DNA of 64,000 bases from Pholis gunnellus (GCA_910591455.2 OU342804.1:3142199-3206198), one strand, 5' to 3'; counted from the first letter of the stretch, positions 44,100 through 54,623 are shown. The notes: a model not told the origin generated them from the letters alone. A program made the numbers and translations.

Positions 44100-46440
44100 A
44101 AATAAAATATAAAAGAATTAAAATGTTGTTACAATGGGAGCACCTCGGTAGCCAAATGGTAAGTCACATAACTGCTTAGATAACCGGTAGATAACCTGAT
44201 GTCCTTGTAGCTCCATGCAGCTGCCACTAGATGTCAGTCTTTACAGTAAATGTAGACCGGTAGGTCCACAGGTGAGTAGACAATAAATCTGAGAGTCAGT
44301 TGAGAGGTGGATGGTGTTGCTGAAGAAAACATATACTTTCAAAAAAAGCTTCCTTGTAGAGAAATAAAAGAGAAAAGTCCATTTTAAAACAGTTTCAGAG
44401 GTAAATAAGTGTTTCTATGTAGATAACAGTGTTCTGTATCAGTGTCAGTCAGTTACTTATACATCTAAATAAAGTCATTGCTGTATATTTTTAAATACAG
44501 TTTCCATTTTAATTCAAATTCCACTTGGTTAGTATTCATGTTGGTTTATAATGTGTTTTATGTTCTTGAAGCACACAGTTTTTGAAATTATTTATTTTTT
44601 TCTCGCAAAATGTAATCAAACTCTATTACAAGTCTTTTAGTATATTCTATTTTATTTAACCATACCAACTTTTTCTTCAACATCCTCTTAATTCAAAGAG
44701 ACGGAACAACATCATTCTACAGGGCAATTTTAGATTCAACATAAAAACTGACTGATTTGTAAAAGTCATGAATTTCTACTGTTGAATCAATATTAATCAT
44801 TGGTACCCATCTACTGAGCATCAGTGATATTGATGACATGAGGTGCCTGCGAAGACCTCAAAGGATATTCAAAGACAAAACCCACCTAGACACAAGCTGT
44901 TCATTCTGCTGCCATCTAGAAAGAGATAGTGAATCATTTCACGAGTGGTTTGCATTTCATTAATGTACATTAAATGAATGGTATTTTATATTGATCCTAT
45001 TGTAATTTACTGTTCAGGTTATGGTGTTACGTTAAGTGCCAAAAGGTTGAGTTGGAGTTGGATAGTGTTTTTAGTTTTACCCAAGAAGAGACGTTGAGTC
45101 ATCTCACTGCAACATGTAACACATTCATTAAGACTTAATGAACTAAATGAAGGACAGAAGGGTTTTACCCAATTAAAAGGCATGCTGGGAATTGACCAGT
45201 TATTAACCATTGAATCACATCTAATTAATCACATTCTATTATTTTTTAAATGTATCAGTTTAAGGGTGATTATATTGATGCTATAATTAGAATGACCTGC
45301 TCAAAGACGACTATACTTATACGTCAGCAGCAACAGACAAAAGAAAATTAAAGTAAACACATAAACATGGGTGTGCGCCTGTAATAAAATCCAGCAGCTA
45401 CAGACCGTTACGTGATTTCCTCGTTCATTTCCCGTAGCTGACTGTTTCAAATCTCCACTACTAAAATACTTTAAAGAAGTTTAATAATGCGATCACGTCG
45501 GTAAATCTGTTCACACTGTGAACTGCTGTTTTTACAGCTGAGGAGATCTTTTGTTCTTTAAAACACAGTAACAGGAAGAACCGACAGTGGTCGTTAGATC
45601 GTAACATCAAAACAAGCTTGTGACCTTTACTCACTGGAATGACTCAGTTTATTTTTACGCCCCTTTTTTATTCCGTTGATCAACCTGTGTGTTATGTAAT
45701 GTCACACAGGTACACCGGCATTGATTTCTCAGGCATACTTCACTCTATCAAAGCCAATTTTCTTTTTTAAAAGGACTGCTGACATGTTGTGATATGATTT
45801 GGGAGAGTTTAGGCCAGCTTCTGCATCATTTAAAATCAATAAAAGTGCTTTTTAGGCACAAAAAAAGGTGAACCTGAACATTTTCAATTTGAGTTGTGTG
45901 TAATATTCGTTTCAGCATTTACCAGTAACATATACAATGATATGTACACATATTAACAAAGCTCACATTTATTTGTGTTATTTTGCCATTTAAATTATTC
46001 AAATAGACCTTGTAGTTAGCGAGATAAGCCCCTTTGCGTAAGGGTAGGACATTTTAGAGCACAGGGCTAAAAATAGGCCTAGGGTTCATACTGCGTTTTA
46101 TACCTTGATTGTATTTTAACTTTTCACCACTATGAAAACCACTTGACCAGATATGGTCAACACATTGTAGTTATGTAAAGATCAATTGATTTTTTATTGA
46201 ATATTAAATACCAGTATAATAATCCCTGAGTGAGCTGTCAGTGTGACCTCATGAGACATGCAGCTCCTCCATGTCGCAGAGGAAACCGTCAGTCACTCCT
46301 GCAGCAGACAGAAGCAGCTCGTTTAGTCTACAACCATCAAATGAAATCAAAGCACGTGTTTCTTGAAAAATAAAATATTCATATGTGACATCAATGACCC
46401 AATGATAGACCTCTGTGGCAACCCATTTCTGATGGTAAGC
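44100..46440. other. intergenic, AT-rich
   Basis: Apart from the LINE fragment at 44838 nothing was recognised. The open frame at 45019-45210 (-) shows no domain. Confidence 0.4.
44838..44935 (+). mobile_element. LINE pol 3'-end fragment
   Basis: GAGGTGCCTGCGAAGACCTC and GACACAAGCTGTTCATTCTG CTGCCATCT resemble the end of the reverse-transcriptase ORF of fish CR1/Rex-type LINEs (a region encoding RHKQLFxLLPS). It is a short degraded fragment. Confidence 0.4.
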
Positions 46441-46489
46441 TGGCTTGACTGAGTAAAATCAGTGACAACTGCCCTCTTCTGGATGTTAA

Positions 46490-46898
46490 CTGAAAAACAT
46501 ATTCTAACTCATGATATATGAAGTATGGCTGACCACTGAACACAGTGGTGAAGCTGAACAGATCATTTTACTCTTTCCTACTTTTATCAAATATCAACTT
46601 TGGCTTTCACAACAATCTTTTTCAATCATGTTCAAGAATGAAATGCAAAAAGCCGTTGAACTAGCCTTTCCTAGTAATGCAGTGGTTCCCTCTTGTCAGA
46701 TAATTAGCTACACCTGACTTCAACTGCTCACACCTGTGTCCAGTTAATCATCAAGGTAAGATGGGTGAGCTTAAAAAGAGCTCCAGTGTGGCTTCAGTAA
46801 CTTCCTGTTTTCAATCTGGTTCAGTTGTGTGGTTTTGTATGAGCTGACAGAAGTGATTGAGTTCGTCGCTTCACTGGCCTACAACTGTGGCTGAAGCC
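46490..46898 (+). promoter_or_regulatory. promoter and 5' UTR of Q/P-rich gene copy 1, duplicated at 52,000
   Basis: From about 46490 to the start codon this is closely similar to 52000-52314, including AAATGCAAAAAGCCGTTGAA, CCTTTCCTAGT, CACACCTGACTTCAACTGCT and GAGCTCCAGTGTGGCTTCAG. A TATA-like TTAAAAAG at 46771-46778 within GTGAGC-TTAAAAAG-AGCTCC is conserved in both copies, with a start of transcription expected about 30 bp on. Confidence 0.65.
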
Positions 46899-48543
46899 AT
46901 GGGGTTTCTCTTGAGGTACATTTTAAACATTATTCTGTTTAGTTTTTCCACTCATTAGTAAATCACAGTAACTCTGGGATGTCTTTTTTAGATGGTTTCT
47001 GTTGTCCTTGCTAGCTGTTGGAAGACATCATGCACATGGTAAGTCAAGTCGTGAAGCTTAAATATTTGAATGCATGGACTGACATCTCTGCTCGACAGGT
47101 CTCAGTATTGTATCTACTAAAAAGCCTGGAGACAATGAAGTACCAGTTGCTGGCAATCAAGTTGATTCAAGTGGCTTTAACACTTGGGACAGATCTTCAT
47201 GGAGCATTTGGCCATTTAGTGGTGGTTCAACCTCAAATGCATATAAGGCAAGTAGCTACAGCACCCCAACAATTCTCAGTTAACAGCCAGGCTGAATCTC
47301 AGCAACCAACCCACCAGTCTGTGCCAGAAGTCCAGTATTCATAAAGTTATCCTCAACAGCCACAGGTACCAGAAACTGGTTATAAGCCTCAAGTGCCAAG
47401 CTACATACTCAAACAGCCTCAGCTGCCCCAAGTGCCCCAGCAGCCTGGCTATCCTCCCAAGGCGCAGCAGCAGCAGCAGCAGCCTGGCTATCCTCCCAAG
47501 GCACAGCAGCAGCAGCAGCAGCAGCAGCCTGGCTATCCTCCCAAGGCGCAGCAGCAGCAGCAGCAGCCTGGCTATCCTCCCAAGGCGCAGCAGCAGCAGC
47601 AGCAGCCTGGCTATGCTCCCAAGGCGCAGCAGCAGCAGCAGCCTGGCTATGCTCCCAAGGCGCAGCAGCAGCAGCCTGGCTATCCTCCCAAGGCGCAGCA
47701 GCAGCAGCAGCCTGGCTATCCTCTCAAGGCGCAGCAGCAGCAGCCTGGCTATCCTCCCAAGGCGCAGCAGCAGCAGCAGACTGGCTATCCTCCCAAGGCG
47801 CAGCAGCAGCAGCCTGGCTATCCTCCCAAGGCGCAGCAGCAGCAGCAGCAGCCTGGCTATCCTCCCAAGGCGCAGCAGCAGCAGCCTGGCTATCCTCCCA
47901 AGGCGCAGCAGCAGCAGCAGCCTGGGTATCCTCCCATGGTGCAGCAGCAGCAGCAGCAGCAGCCACCTGGCTATCCTCCCATGGTGGTGCTGCAGCAGCA
48001 GCAGCCTGGGTATCCTCCCATGGTGCAGCAGCAGCAGCCGCCTGGCTATCCTCCCATGGTGGTGCAGCAGCAGCCGCCTGGCTATCCCATGGTGGTGCAG
48101 CAGCAGCCGCCTGGCTATCCTCCCATGGTGCAGCAGCAGCAGCAGCAGCAGCCTGGCTATCCTCCCATGGTGCAGCAGCAGCAGCAGCAGCAGCCTGGCT
48201 ATCCTCCCATGGTGCAGCAGCAGCAGCAGCCTGGCTATCCTCCCATGATGCAGCAGCAGCAGCCTGGCTATCCTCCCATGGTGGTTCTGCAGCAGCAGCA
48301 GCCTGGCTATCCTCCCATGATGGTGCAGCAGCAGCAGCAGCCTGGCTATCCTCCCATGGTGTGGCAGCAGCCTGGCTATCCTCCCATGGTGGTGCAGCAG
48401 CAGCAGCAGCATCCTGGCTATCCTCCCATGGTGCAGCAGCAGCAGCAGCCTGGCTATCCTCCCAAGGTGCTGCAGCAGCAGCAGCAGCCTGGCTATCCTC
48501 CCGAGGTGCAGCAGCAGCCTGGCTATCCTCCCGAGGTGCTGCT

Positions 48544-48574
<31 letters not shown>

Positions 48575-48654
48575 GGCTATCCTCCCGAGGTGCAGCAGCA
48601 GCCTGGCTATCCTCCCGAGGTGCAGCAGCAGCCTGGCGATCCTCCCGAGGTGCC

Positions 48655-48685
<31 letters not shown>

Positions 48686-50500
48686 GGCTATCCTCCCGAG
48701 GTGCAGCAGCAGCAGCAGCAGCAGCCTGGCTATCCTCCCGAGGTGCCGCAGCAGCAGCCTGGCTATCCTCCCGAGGTGCCCCATCAGCAGCAGCAGCAGC
48801 AGCCTGGCTATCCTCCGGAGGTGTCCCATCAGCAGCAGCCTGGCTATCCTCCGGAGGTGTCCCATCAGCAGCAGCCTGGCTATCCTCCGGAGGTGTCCCA
48901 GCAGCAGCAGCAGCCTGACTATCCTGCCGAGGTGCAGCAGCCGCAGCCTGACTATCCTGCCGAGGTGCAGCAGCCGCCGCAGCCTGACTATCCTGCCGAG
49001 GTGCAGCAGCAGCAGCAGCAGCAGCCTGGCTATCCTCCCGGGGTGCCGCAGCAGCAGCCTGGCTATCCTCCCAAGGTGCCACAGCAGCAGCCTGGCTATC
49101 CTCCCGAGGTGCCCCATCAGCAGCAGCAGCAGCCTGGCTATCCTCCGGAGGTGTCCCATCAGCAGCAGCCTGGCTATCCTCTGGAGGTGTCCCAGCAGCA
49201 GCAGCAGCAGCAGCAGCCTGGCTATCCTCCGGAGGTGTACCAGCAGCCGCAGCCTGGCTATCCTCCTGAGGTGCCCCATCAGCAGCAGCAGCAGCAGCCT
49301 GGCTATCCTCTGGAGGTGTCCCAGCAGCCGCAGCCTGGCTATCCTCCTGAGGTGTCCCAGCAGCCGCAGCCTGGCTATCCTCCTGAGGTGTCCCAGCAGC
49401 CGCAGCCTGACTATCCTGCTGAGGTGCCGCAGCCTGACTGTCCTGCCGAGGTGCAGCAGCCGCCGCAGCCTGACTATCCTGCCGAGGTGCAGCAGCCGCC
49501 GCAGCCTGACTATCCTGCCGAGGTGCAGCAGCAGCCGCCGCCGCAGCCTGACTATCCTGCCGAGGTGCAGCAGCAGCCGCCGCAGCTTGACTATCCTGCC
49601 GAGGTGCAGCAGCCGCCGCAGCCTGACTATCCTGCCGAGGTGCAGCAGCCGCCGCAGCCTGACTATCCTGCCGAGGTGCAGCAGCCGCCGCAGCCTGACT
49701 ATCCTGCCGAGGTACAGCAGCCGCCGCCGCAGCCTGACTATCCTGCCGAGGTACAGCAGCCGCCGCCGCAGCCTGACTATCCTGCCGAGGTGCAGCAGCC
49801 GCAGCCGCAGCCTGGCTATCCTGCCGAGGTGCAGCAGCCGCCGCAGCCTGACTATCCTCCCGAGGTGCAGCCGCAGCCTGGCTATCCTCCCGAGGTGCAG
49901 CAGCAGCCGCCGCCTGGCTATCCTCCCAGGGTGCAGCAGCAGCAGCAGCCTGGCTATCCTGCCGAGGTGCCCGAGCAGCACCAGCCACCTGGCTATCCTG
50001 CCGAGGTGCAGCAGCAGCAGCAGCAGCAGCAGCCTGGCTATCCTGCAGAGGTGCCCCAGCAGGAGCCGCCTGGCTATCCTGCCGAGGTGCCCCAGCAGGA
50101 GCCGCCTGGCTATCCTGCCGTGGTGCAGCAGCAGCAGCAGCAGCAGCCTGGCTATCCTGCAGAGGTGCCCCAGCAGCAGCAGCAGCAGCAGCAGCCTGGC
50201 TATCCTGCCAGGCAGCCCCAGCCCAAGGTTCCCCAGCAGGTGCCTGGCTATCCTCCCCAGCAGGGGCATCAGGTTCCCCAGCAGCCCCAATGGCCTTCCT
50301 ACATGCCCCAGATGCCACGCTGGACTGCCCAGCAGCCACGCTATCTGCCCAAGCAGTACCAATGGCCTTTCTACATGCCCCAGATGCCACGCTGGATTCC
50401 CCAGCAGCCACGCTACCTGCCTAAGCCATCCCAATGGCCTTCCTACATGCCCCAGATGCTACGCAGGATTCCCCAGCAGCCACGCTACCTGCTCAAGTAA
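46899..50500 (+). CDS. putative secreted Q/P/Y-rich repeat protein, copy 1 (frame uncertain)
   Basis: I do not recognise a named gene. Exon 1 (46899-46915) and exon 2 (46992-47038) encode MGFLLRWFLLSLLAVGRHHA, a clear signal peptide. After a 60-nt intron, exon 3 starts at 47099. In phase it encodes a Ser/Gly-rich stretch including SSGF-T-DR-SW and GGSTSNAY-ASSY, conserved in copy 2, then meets TAA at 47281. The Q/P-rich frame is a different phase: it runs from after a TAA at 47342-47344 to TAA at 50498, about 1,050 residues with about 75 units like QQQPGYPPK, ending in three 24-residue QWPSYMPQMPRW units. It may be a frameshifted gene, a pseudogene or an assembly indel. Gln/Lys/Pro/Tyr repeats recall transglutaminase-crosslinked structural proteins such as fish egg-envelope N-termini or involucrin; this is inference. 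AATAAA lies at 50794. Confidence 0.55.
46992..47038 (+). CDS. signal-peptide exon 2 of Q/P-rich gene copy 1
   Basis: Acceptor TTTTTTAG, donor GTAAGT. Joined to the 17-nt exon 1 (ATG GGG TTT CTC TTG AG) it gives a hydrophobic leader FLLSLLAVG. Length and phase are identical in copy 2 (52417-52463). Confidence 0.7.
47453..50218 (+). repeat. CAG-rich coding minisatellite, about 75 units
   Basis: Unit: CAG(n)CCTGGCTATCCTCCC plus a variable two-codon linker. Linkers occur in blocks: AAGGCG (Lys-Ala) in the first dozen or so units, ATGGTG (Met-Val) in about fourteen units, then GAGGTG (Glu-Val) with PG changing to PD. Long frames also stay open on the minus strand (up to 1,031 codons) and in other + frames; these are by-products of a triplet-based array. 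Confidence 0.9.
50288..50500 (+). repeat. 72-bp tandem unit x3 at the end of the Q/P-rich array
   Basis: Units at 50288, 50360 and 50432 encode QWPSYMPQMPRW followed by xxQQPRYLPK. The last unit is diverged (MLRR, LLK) and ends in TAA where an in-register CAA would continue. It contains Trp, Met and Arg that are absent from the main array. Confidence 0.85.
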
Positions 50501-50724
50501 CCTCAGTAGGTAAACTATGATCAAGTCTTGGCAATAGTTTCAGCATTGGTGAGTTATGTGGCCAACTTGAATTTCTTTCAGGTATGGCTTCACTGGAGGT
50601 CATGGTAACAGAGTAATATGAACTTCAATCAAATCCAGAGCATCAATGGGCAGGGTATGCACCTAAATGCAACAGTCTGAGATCAAGTACTGACCTTCCT
50701 TTCAATCCATATTTTGTGTTTCAG

Positions 50725-50799
50725 GCATCGAAAAAATGGAGATTTTTGAAGACTGCTTCCAACTGAGCCATTGTCTTGACTTATACAATTAAAAATAAA
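50725..50799 (+). other. probable last exon and poly(A) signal of copy 1
   Basis: GTGTTTCAG followed by GCATCG-A-AAATGGAG and AAGACTGCTTCCAACTGAGC matches the last exon of copy 2 (53553) and the partial copy at 53850. AATAAA follows at 50794-50799. Confidence 0.5.
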
Positions 50800-51104
50800 C
50801 TCACATTTGTATCCTTGATCTCTTCAATGAATCTGATTATTTTAGACAACTGTAAAGTTTAGCGTCAACTAGTGATCTAATGGACTAGGGGTCTCAATAA
50901 TAACCATTGCACACGCACAGAACGGGGTTTGAAAGAGGGGTGCGGCATTTTACTGTGATCTATGAAAGAAATCTATCCTCCCAAGCATCAACTGCAGTTT
51001 ACCCATCCTCCAAAGCACCCATCCTCCAAAGCAGCGAAGTTTATTCCAGGACGCTGTAACAGAGGCGCTGATCGATTGTCAAACCTTAGATCCAGAGGGA
51101 GAAA

Positions 51105-51325
51105 TGTGGATTCCGTCATGACCGTGGAACAGTGGACCGACTTGGAGAAGGCCTACAACCGTGTCCCTTGGAGTCCTGTAGGGGGGGTACCGTGGGAATA
51201 CAGTGTACCTGGGTCGTCAAAGTCTAACATGTTTCCAGTGAGTGTATCTACATTGAGACCCTCACCAATGATCATGGCTTTGGGTAGTGACCAAAAGAAT
51301 GAGATTGCGGATAGTTACTTTTCAG
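51105..51325 (+). mobile_element. degraded LINE reverse-transcriptase fragment
   Basis: The frame 50962-51384 includes WTDLEKAYNRVPW, a form of the DLEKAYDRVPR motif of non-LTR retrotransposon reverse transcriptases. Further on, ATGGCTTTGGGTAGTGACCA and AAAGAATGAGATTGCGGATA occur, also typical of fish LINEs. Flanking residues do not continue the domain; it is a remnant between the two Q/P-rich genes. Confidence 0.6.
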
Positions 51326-51999
51326 GTGACAGTTTTTCATCCCCTTCGTGTCCAGCGCAAACCACGTATTTTAATATGTGTTGATGTTGAATGTTCAAAA
51401 GCCTCTTGGATCAGCTGGGAAATACATTGTCACAAAGCTTCTTTTTAGAGATACATTGTAATTACTGGACAGCGTCGCTACAAACAAATGATTTTATAGA
51501 ATATGATTCATTGCTGTAGATTAAACTCTGAATACTTCTTCCACCACTGTGACTATTTGTATCCCTTACACAGAACTCATATTACAGGTGACATCCTGTA
51601 CATAATAAGCATTACACAACAGAACTTAAATGAACCAATATATTTGAAAGTTGGAAAGTATGCATTTGTTTGTTTGTGGCACCCTTAATAATTTGTAAGT
51701 TTGTTTTTAATACATTTCACATTAATTATTTTCTAAACTTATAACACTAATTGTTGGCTTTTGTTTCATAACAATCCCTCCTCTGTTGATTCCTTAAATG
51801 TCCAACAACTACAACCAAGAAAGTCTTTGTGAATCCAATTTTTATTTATATTAAGTTTAAGTAACAAACATGTATTCGTCTGAATTATTATGCAATTGTG
51901 TAAAAGACTCTAATCTAGTTGAGCAGAAAGCATTATTTTACCATTGATGAAGTCTGATGATCTGACTTTCTTCTGCCCTGTTTTGGATGTTTACTAAAA

Positions 52000-52314
52000 C
52001 AAATGTTTTAACTCATGATATATGAATTAATGAATTAACAGTCAAGAATGAAATGCAAAAAGCCGTTGAACTAGCCTTTCCTAGTTAAAATAATGCAGTG
52101 GTTCCCTCATGTCAGATAATTAGCCACACCTGACTTCAACTGCTCACACCTGTGTCTAGTTAATCATCAAGGTAAAATGGGTGAGCTTAAAAAGAGCTCC
52201 AGTGTGGCTTCAGTAACTTCCAGTTTTCAATCTGGTTCAGTTGTGTGGTTTTGTAGGAGCTGACAGAAGTGATTGAGTTTGTTGCTTCACTGGCCTACAA
52301 CTGCGGCTGAAGCC
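52000..52314 (+). promoter_or_regulatory. promoter and 5' UTR of Q/P-rich gene copy 2
   Basis: Near-identical to 46490-46898, with the same TATA-like TTAAAAAG (52187-52194) in the same context. Such conservation upstream, in contrast to strongly diverged repeats, marks a recent tandem duplication of about 5.4 kb. Confidence 0.65.
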
Positions 52315-52894
52315 ATGGGGTTTCTCTTGAGGTAAGTTTTAAACATTATTCTGTTTAATTGTTTAAGTTTTTCCACTCATTAGTAAATCATAGTAACTCT
52401 GGGATGTCTTGTCTAGATGTTTTCTGTTGTCCTTGCTAGCTGTTGGAAGACAACCAGCTCATGGTAAGTTTGGTCAAGTTGTGAAGCTTAAATGTTTGTA
52501 TGCATGGACTAACATGTCTGCTCTACAGGTTTCAGTATTAGATCTGCTGAGAAGCATGGTGATAAAGTACCAGTTGCAGGCTATCAACCACATTCAAGTG
52601 GCTTTAAAACTGGAGACAGATTTTCATGGAGGACTTGGCGTCGTGGTGTTGGTGGTTCAACCTCAAATGCATATTTGGCAAGTAGCTACAAAACCCAACT
52701 AATTACCAGCCTGAAGCTAAATTTCAGCAACCATGTGATCAGTCTGTGCCAGAAATCCAGTATTCACCAAATTATCCTCAACAGCCACAGGTAGCAGAGG
52801 TTGGGTACCCCCCCAAGCGGAAGGTGACCCAGGTTCCCCAACGGCCCCAGCAACCTAGCTATCTAGCCCAGCAGCAACCTAGCTATCTAGCCCA

Positions 52895-52925
<31 letters not shown>

Positions 52926-52964
52926 CCTAGCTATCTAGCCCAGCAGCAACCTAGCTATCTAGCC

Positions 52965-52996
<32 letters not shown>

Positions 52997-53137
52997 ACCT
53001 AGCTATCTAGCCCAACAGCAGCAGCAGCAGCAGCAGCAACCTAACTATCTAGCCCAGCAGCAGCAGCAGCAGCAGCAGCAACCTAACTATCTAGCGCAGC
53101 AGCAGCAGCAGCAGCAGCAGCAACCTAACTATCTAGC

Positions 53138-53172
<35 letters not shown>

Positions 53173-53249
53173 CTAGCTATCTAGCCCAACAACAGCAGCA
53201 GCAGCAACCTAGCTATCTAGCCCAACAACAACAACAACAACAGCAGCAG

Positions 53250-53305
<56 letters not shown>

Positions 53306-53327
53306 ACCTAGCTATCTAGCCCAACAA

Positions 53328-53359
<32 letters not shown>

Positions 53360-53595
53360 GCAGCAACAACCTAGCTATCTAGCCCAACAACAACAACAGC
53401 AGCAGCAGCAACCTAGCTATTTTGCCCAGCAGCAGCCTAGTCTTCAATCAAATCCAAAACGGCTATGGTCAGTGTATGTAAATTTACTCTGCAATCTGAT
53501 TTCAGGTTTTAAATACTGATTTTCCTTAAATCCATTTCTTTTGGTGTTTCAGGCATCGCAACACTGGAGGTTCTACAAAGACTGCTTTCAACTGA
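52315..53595 (+). CDS. putative secreted Q/P/Y-rich repeat protein, copy 2 (frame uncertain)
   Basis: Paralogue of the gene at 46899. Exons 52315-52331 and 52417-52463 encode the signal peptide MGFLLRCFLLSLLAVG. After a 65-nt intron, exon 3 starts at 52529 and in phase encodes SSGF-TGDRFSWRTW and GGSTSNAYLASSYK, reaching TAG at 52792. The repeat frame is a different phase, open from about 52695. It reads YQPEAKFQQP, SVPEIQYSPNYPQQPQ and YPPKRKVTQVPQ, then 13 units of PSYLA/PNYLA separated by runs of up to about 35 Gln. A donor near 53468 or 53474 and acceptor at 53552 would add HRNTGGSTKTAFN and stop at 53593. An ATTAAA lies at 53617. The phase jump between exon 3 and the array must be resolved before calling this functional. 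No named homologue is known to me. Confidence 0.5.
52860..53440 (+). repeat. CAG/CAA minisatellite coding for QQPSYLAQQ units
   Basis: Thirteen units of CCTAGCTATCTAGCC (or CCTAACTATCTAGCG/C) separated by variable CAG/CAA runs, the longest about 35 codons near 53221-53302. CAA interruptions are frequent, which stabilises such runs. Confidence 0.92.
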
Positions 53596-53622
53596 GCCAT
53601 TGCATTGACTTGTCAAATTAAA
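53553..53622 (+). CDS. last exon of Q/P-rich copy 2 and poly(A) signal
   Basis: Acceptor GGTGTTTCAG; in the repeat phase it encodes HRNTGGSTKTAFN and TGA (53593-53595). ATTAAA at 53617-53622. Confidence 0.5.
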
Positions 53623-53639
53623 ATAGACTATCCTTTTGT

Positions 53640-53935
53640 CTGCTGTAATCTCTACAATCAAGCAACCCGGCTGTCTTGCCCAGCAGCAACCCGGCTGTCT
53701 TGCCCAGCAGCAACCCGGCTGTCTTGCCCAGCAGCAACCCGGCTGTCTTCAATCAAATCCAAAACAGCTATGGTCAGGGTTTACTCTGCAATCTGATTTC
53801 AGGTTTTAAAATATTGATTTTCCTTAAATCCATTTTTTTAGGTGTTTCAGGCATCGCAACACGAGGTTCTTCAAAGACTGCTTTCAACTGAGCCATTGCA
53901 TTGACTAAAATAAACTATCCTTTTGTATCATGTAA
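53640..53935 (+). pseudogene. partial tandem duplicate of the 3' end of Q/P-rich copy 2
   Basis: Four units CAACCCGGCTGTCTTGCC-CAGCAG (QPGCLAQQ), then CTTCAATCAAATCCAAAACA, GCTATGGTCAG, GGTGTTTCAGGCATCGCAAC and a last-exon copy lacking 2 bp, then AATAAA at 53909-53914. It has no promoter or signal exon of its own; it may supply an alternative 3' end for copy 2. Confidence 0.75.
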
Positions 53936-54600
53936 TCTCTACAATGAATCTGTTTCTTTTAGACAACAATAAAGTCCAGCCTCACAAAGTGAGCTCACTG
54001 ACCTGAATACAGCTGAGGATTCAGTTTTAGTAGTTAAGATTTCAGACACTAATGAACGTAACCGATTTCAGTTTAGGCCTGTGCAGAACTCTACTGCTGC
54101 TCTTGTAAAACATGCAAACTTTGTTCTTTAACTCCTAGTATTTTCACATATCACATTATTGCTCACAACAAGACATGGATTTGTTTTGGGAGAAAGGTGA
54201 TAACTTAACAGAACCATCTGCTGGACGCTTGTGTGTTGTGCTGTGCTAAGATTTGTAATGGAAAAGGTTTACCTTCAGATTAGTTTTACAGCTATGGCAT
54301 TAAAAAAAATTAAACCCAAAGTAGAATAGAATAGTGTCAGACAAATCTCCATAATAGTGAAAATAAAAAAAGAACAACTTTGTCTTCCACAAGGGCTTCA
54401 GAGAAGGATGACTTGTTTATTGAGTTGTGAAAATCCTCGTCCTTTATCCGTCATATCTGAAAAGAATGTCCCTCAACAGGTTTGTAAACGCTGTAAGAAT
54501 AGGCAGTGTGAATGAGACATTACTAATTTAGGGCGTGGCCACCCCACCTTAAAAGAACATACACAATTCATGTACGTCGTTCATTGCCTGATGTCATCTT
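53936..54600. other. intergenic
   Basis: Starts with sequence homologous to the downstream flank of copy 1 (TTTTAGACAAC-TAAAGT), the end of the duplication unit. Nothing else was recognised. Confidence 0.4.
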
Positions 54601-54616
54601 ACCTGCTTTGTGAGGA

Positions 54617-54623
54617 TATAAAA
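54617..54623 (+). promoter_or_regulatory. TATA box (TATAAAA) of mucin-like gene
   Basis: GAGGA-TATAAAA-GCTGC, about 30 bp before a probable first exon CAGTGGAGGACATCAACCAG that ends at 54680 (donor GTGGAA). The same layout recurs at 63111. Confidence 0.6.

Noticed and set aside
47018..47344. Alternative + frame across exon 3 of Q/P-rich copy 1 (QVSVLYLLKSLE…)
   Set aside because: It is in the same phase as the Q/P-rich array but out of phase with the spliced signal peptide. In copy 2 the equivalent frame stops early (after VATKPN). Kept as the main alternative, not called.
47339..50434. 1,031-codon minus-strand open frame (Leu/Arg/Gly/Ile-rich) and an 895-codon Ala/Ser/Asp-rich frame
   Set aside because: Both are antisense readings of a triplet-based CAG minisatellite. 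Open frames on every strand are expected, and no start, splice or promoter context supports them.
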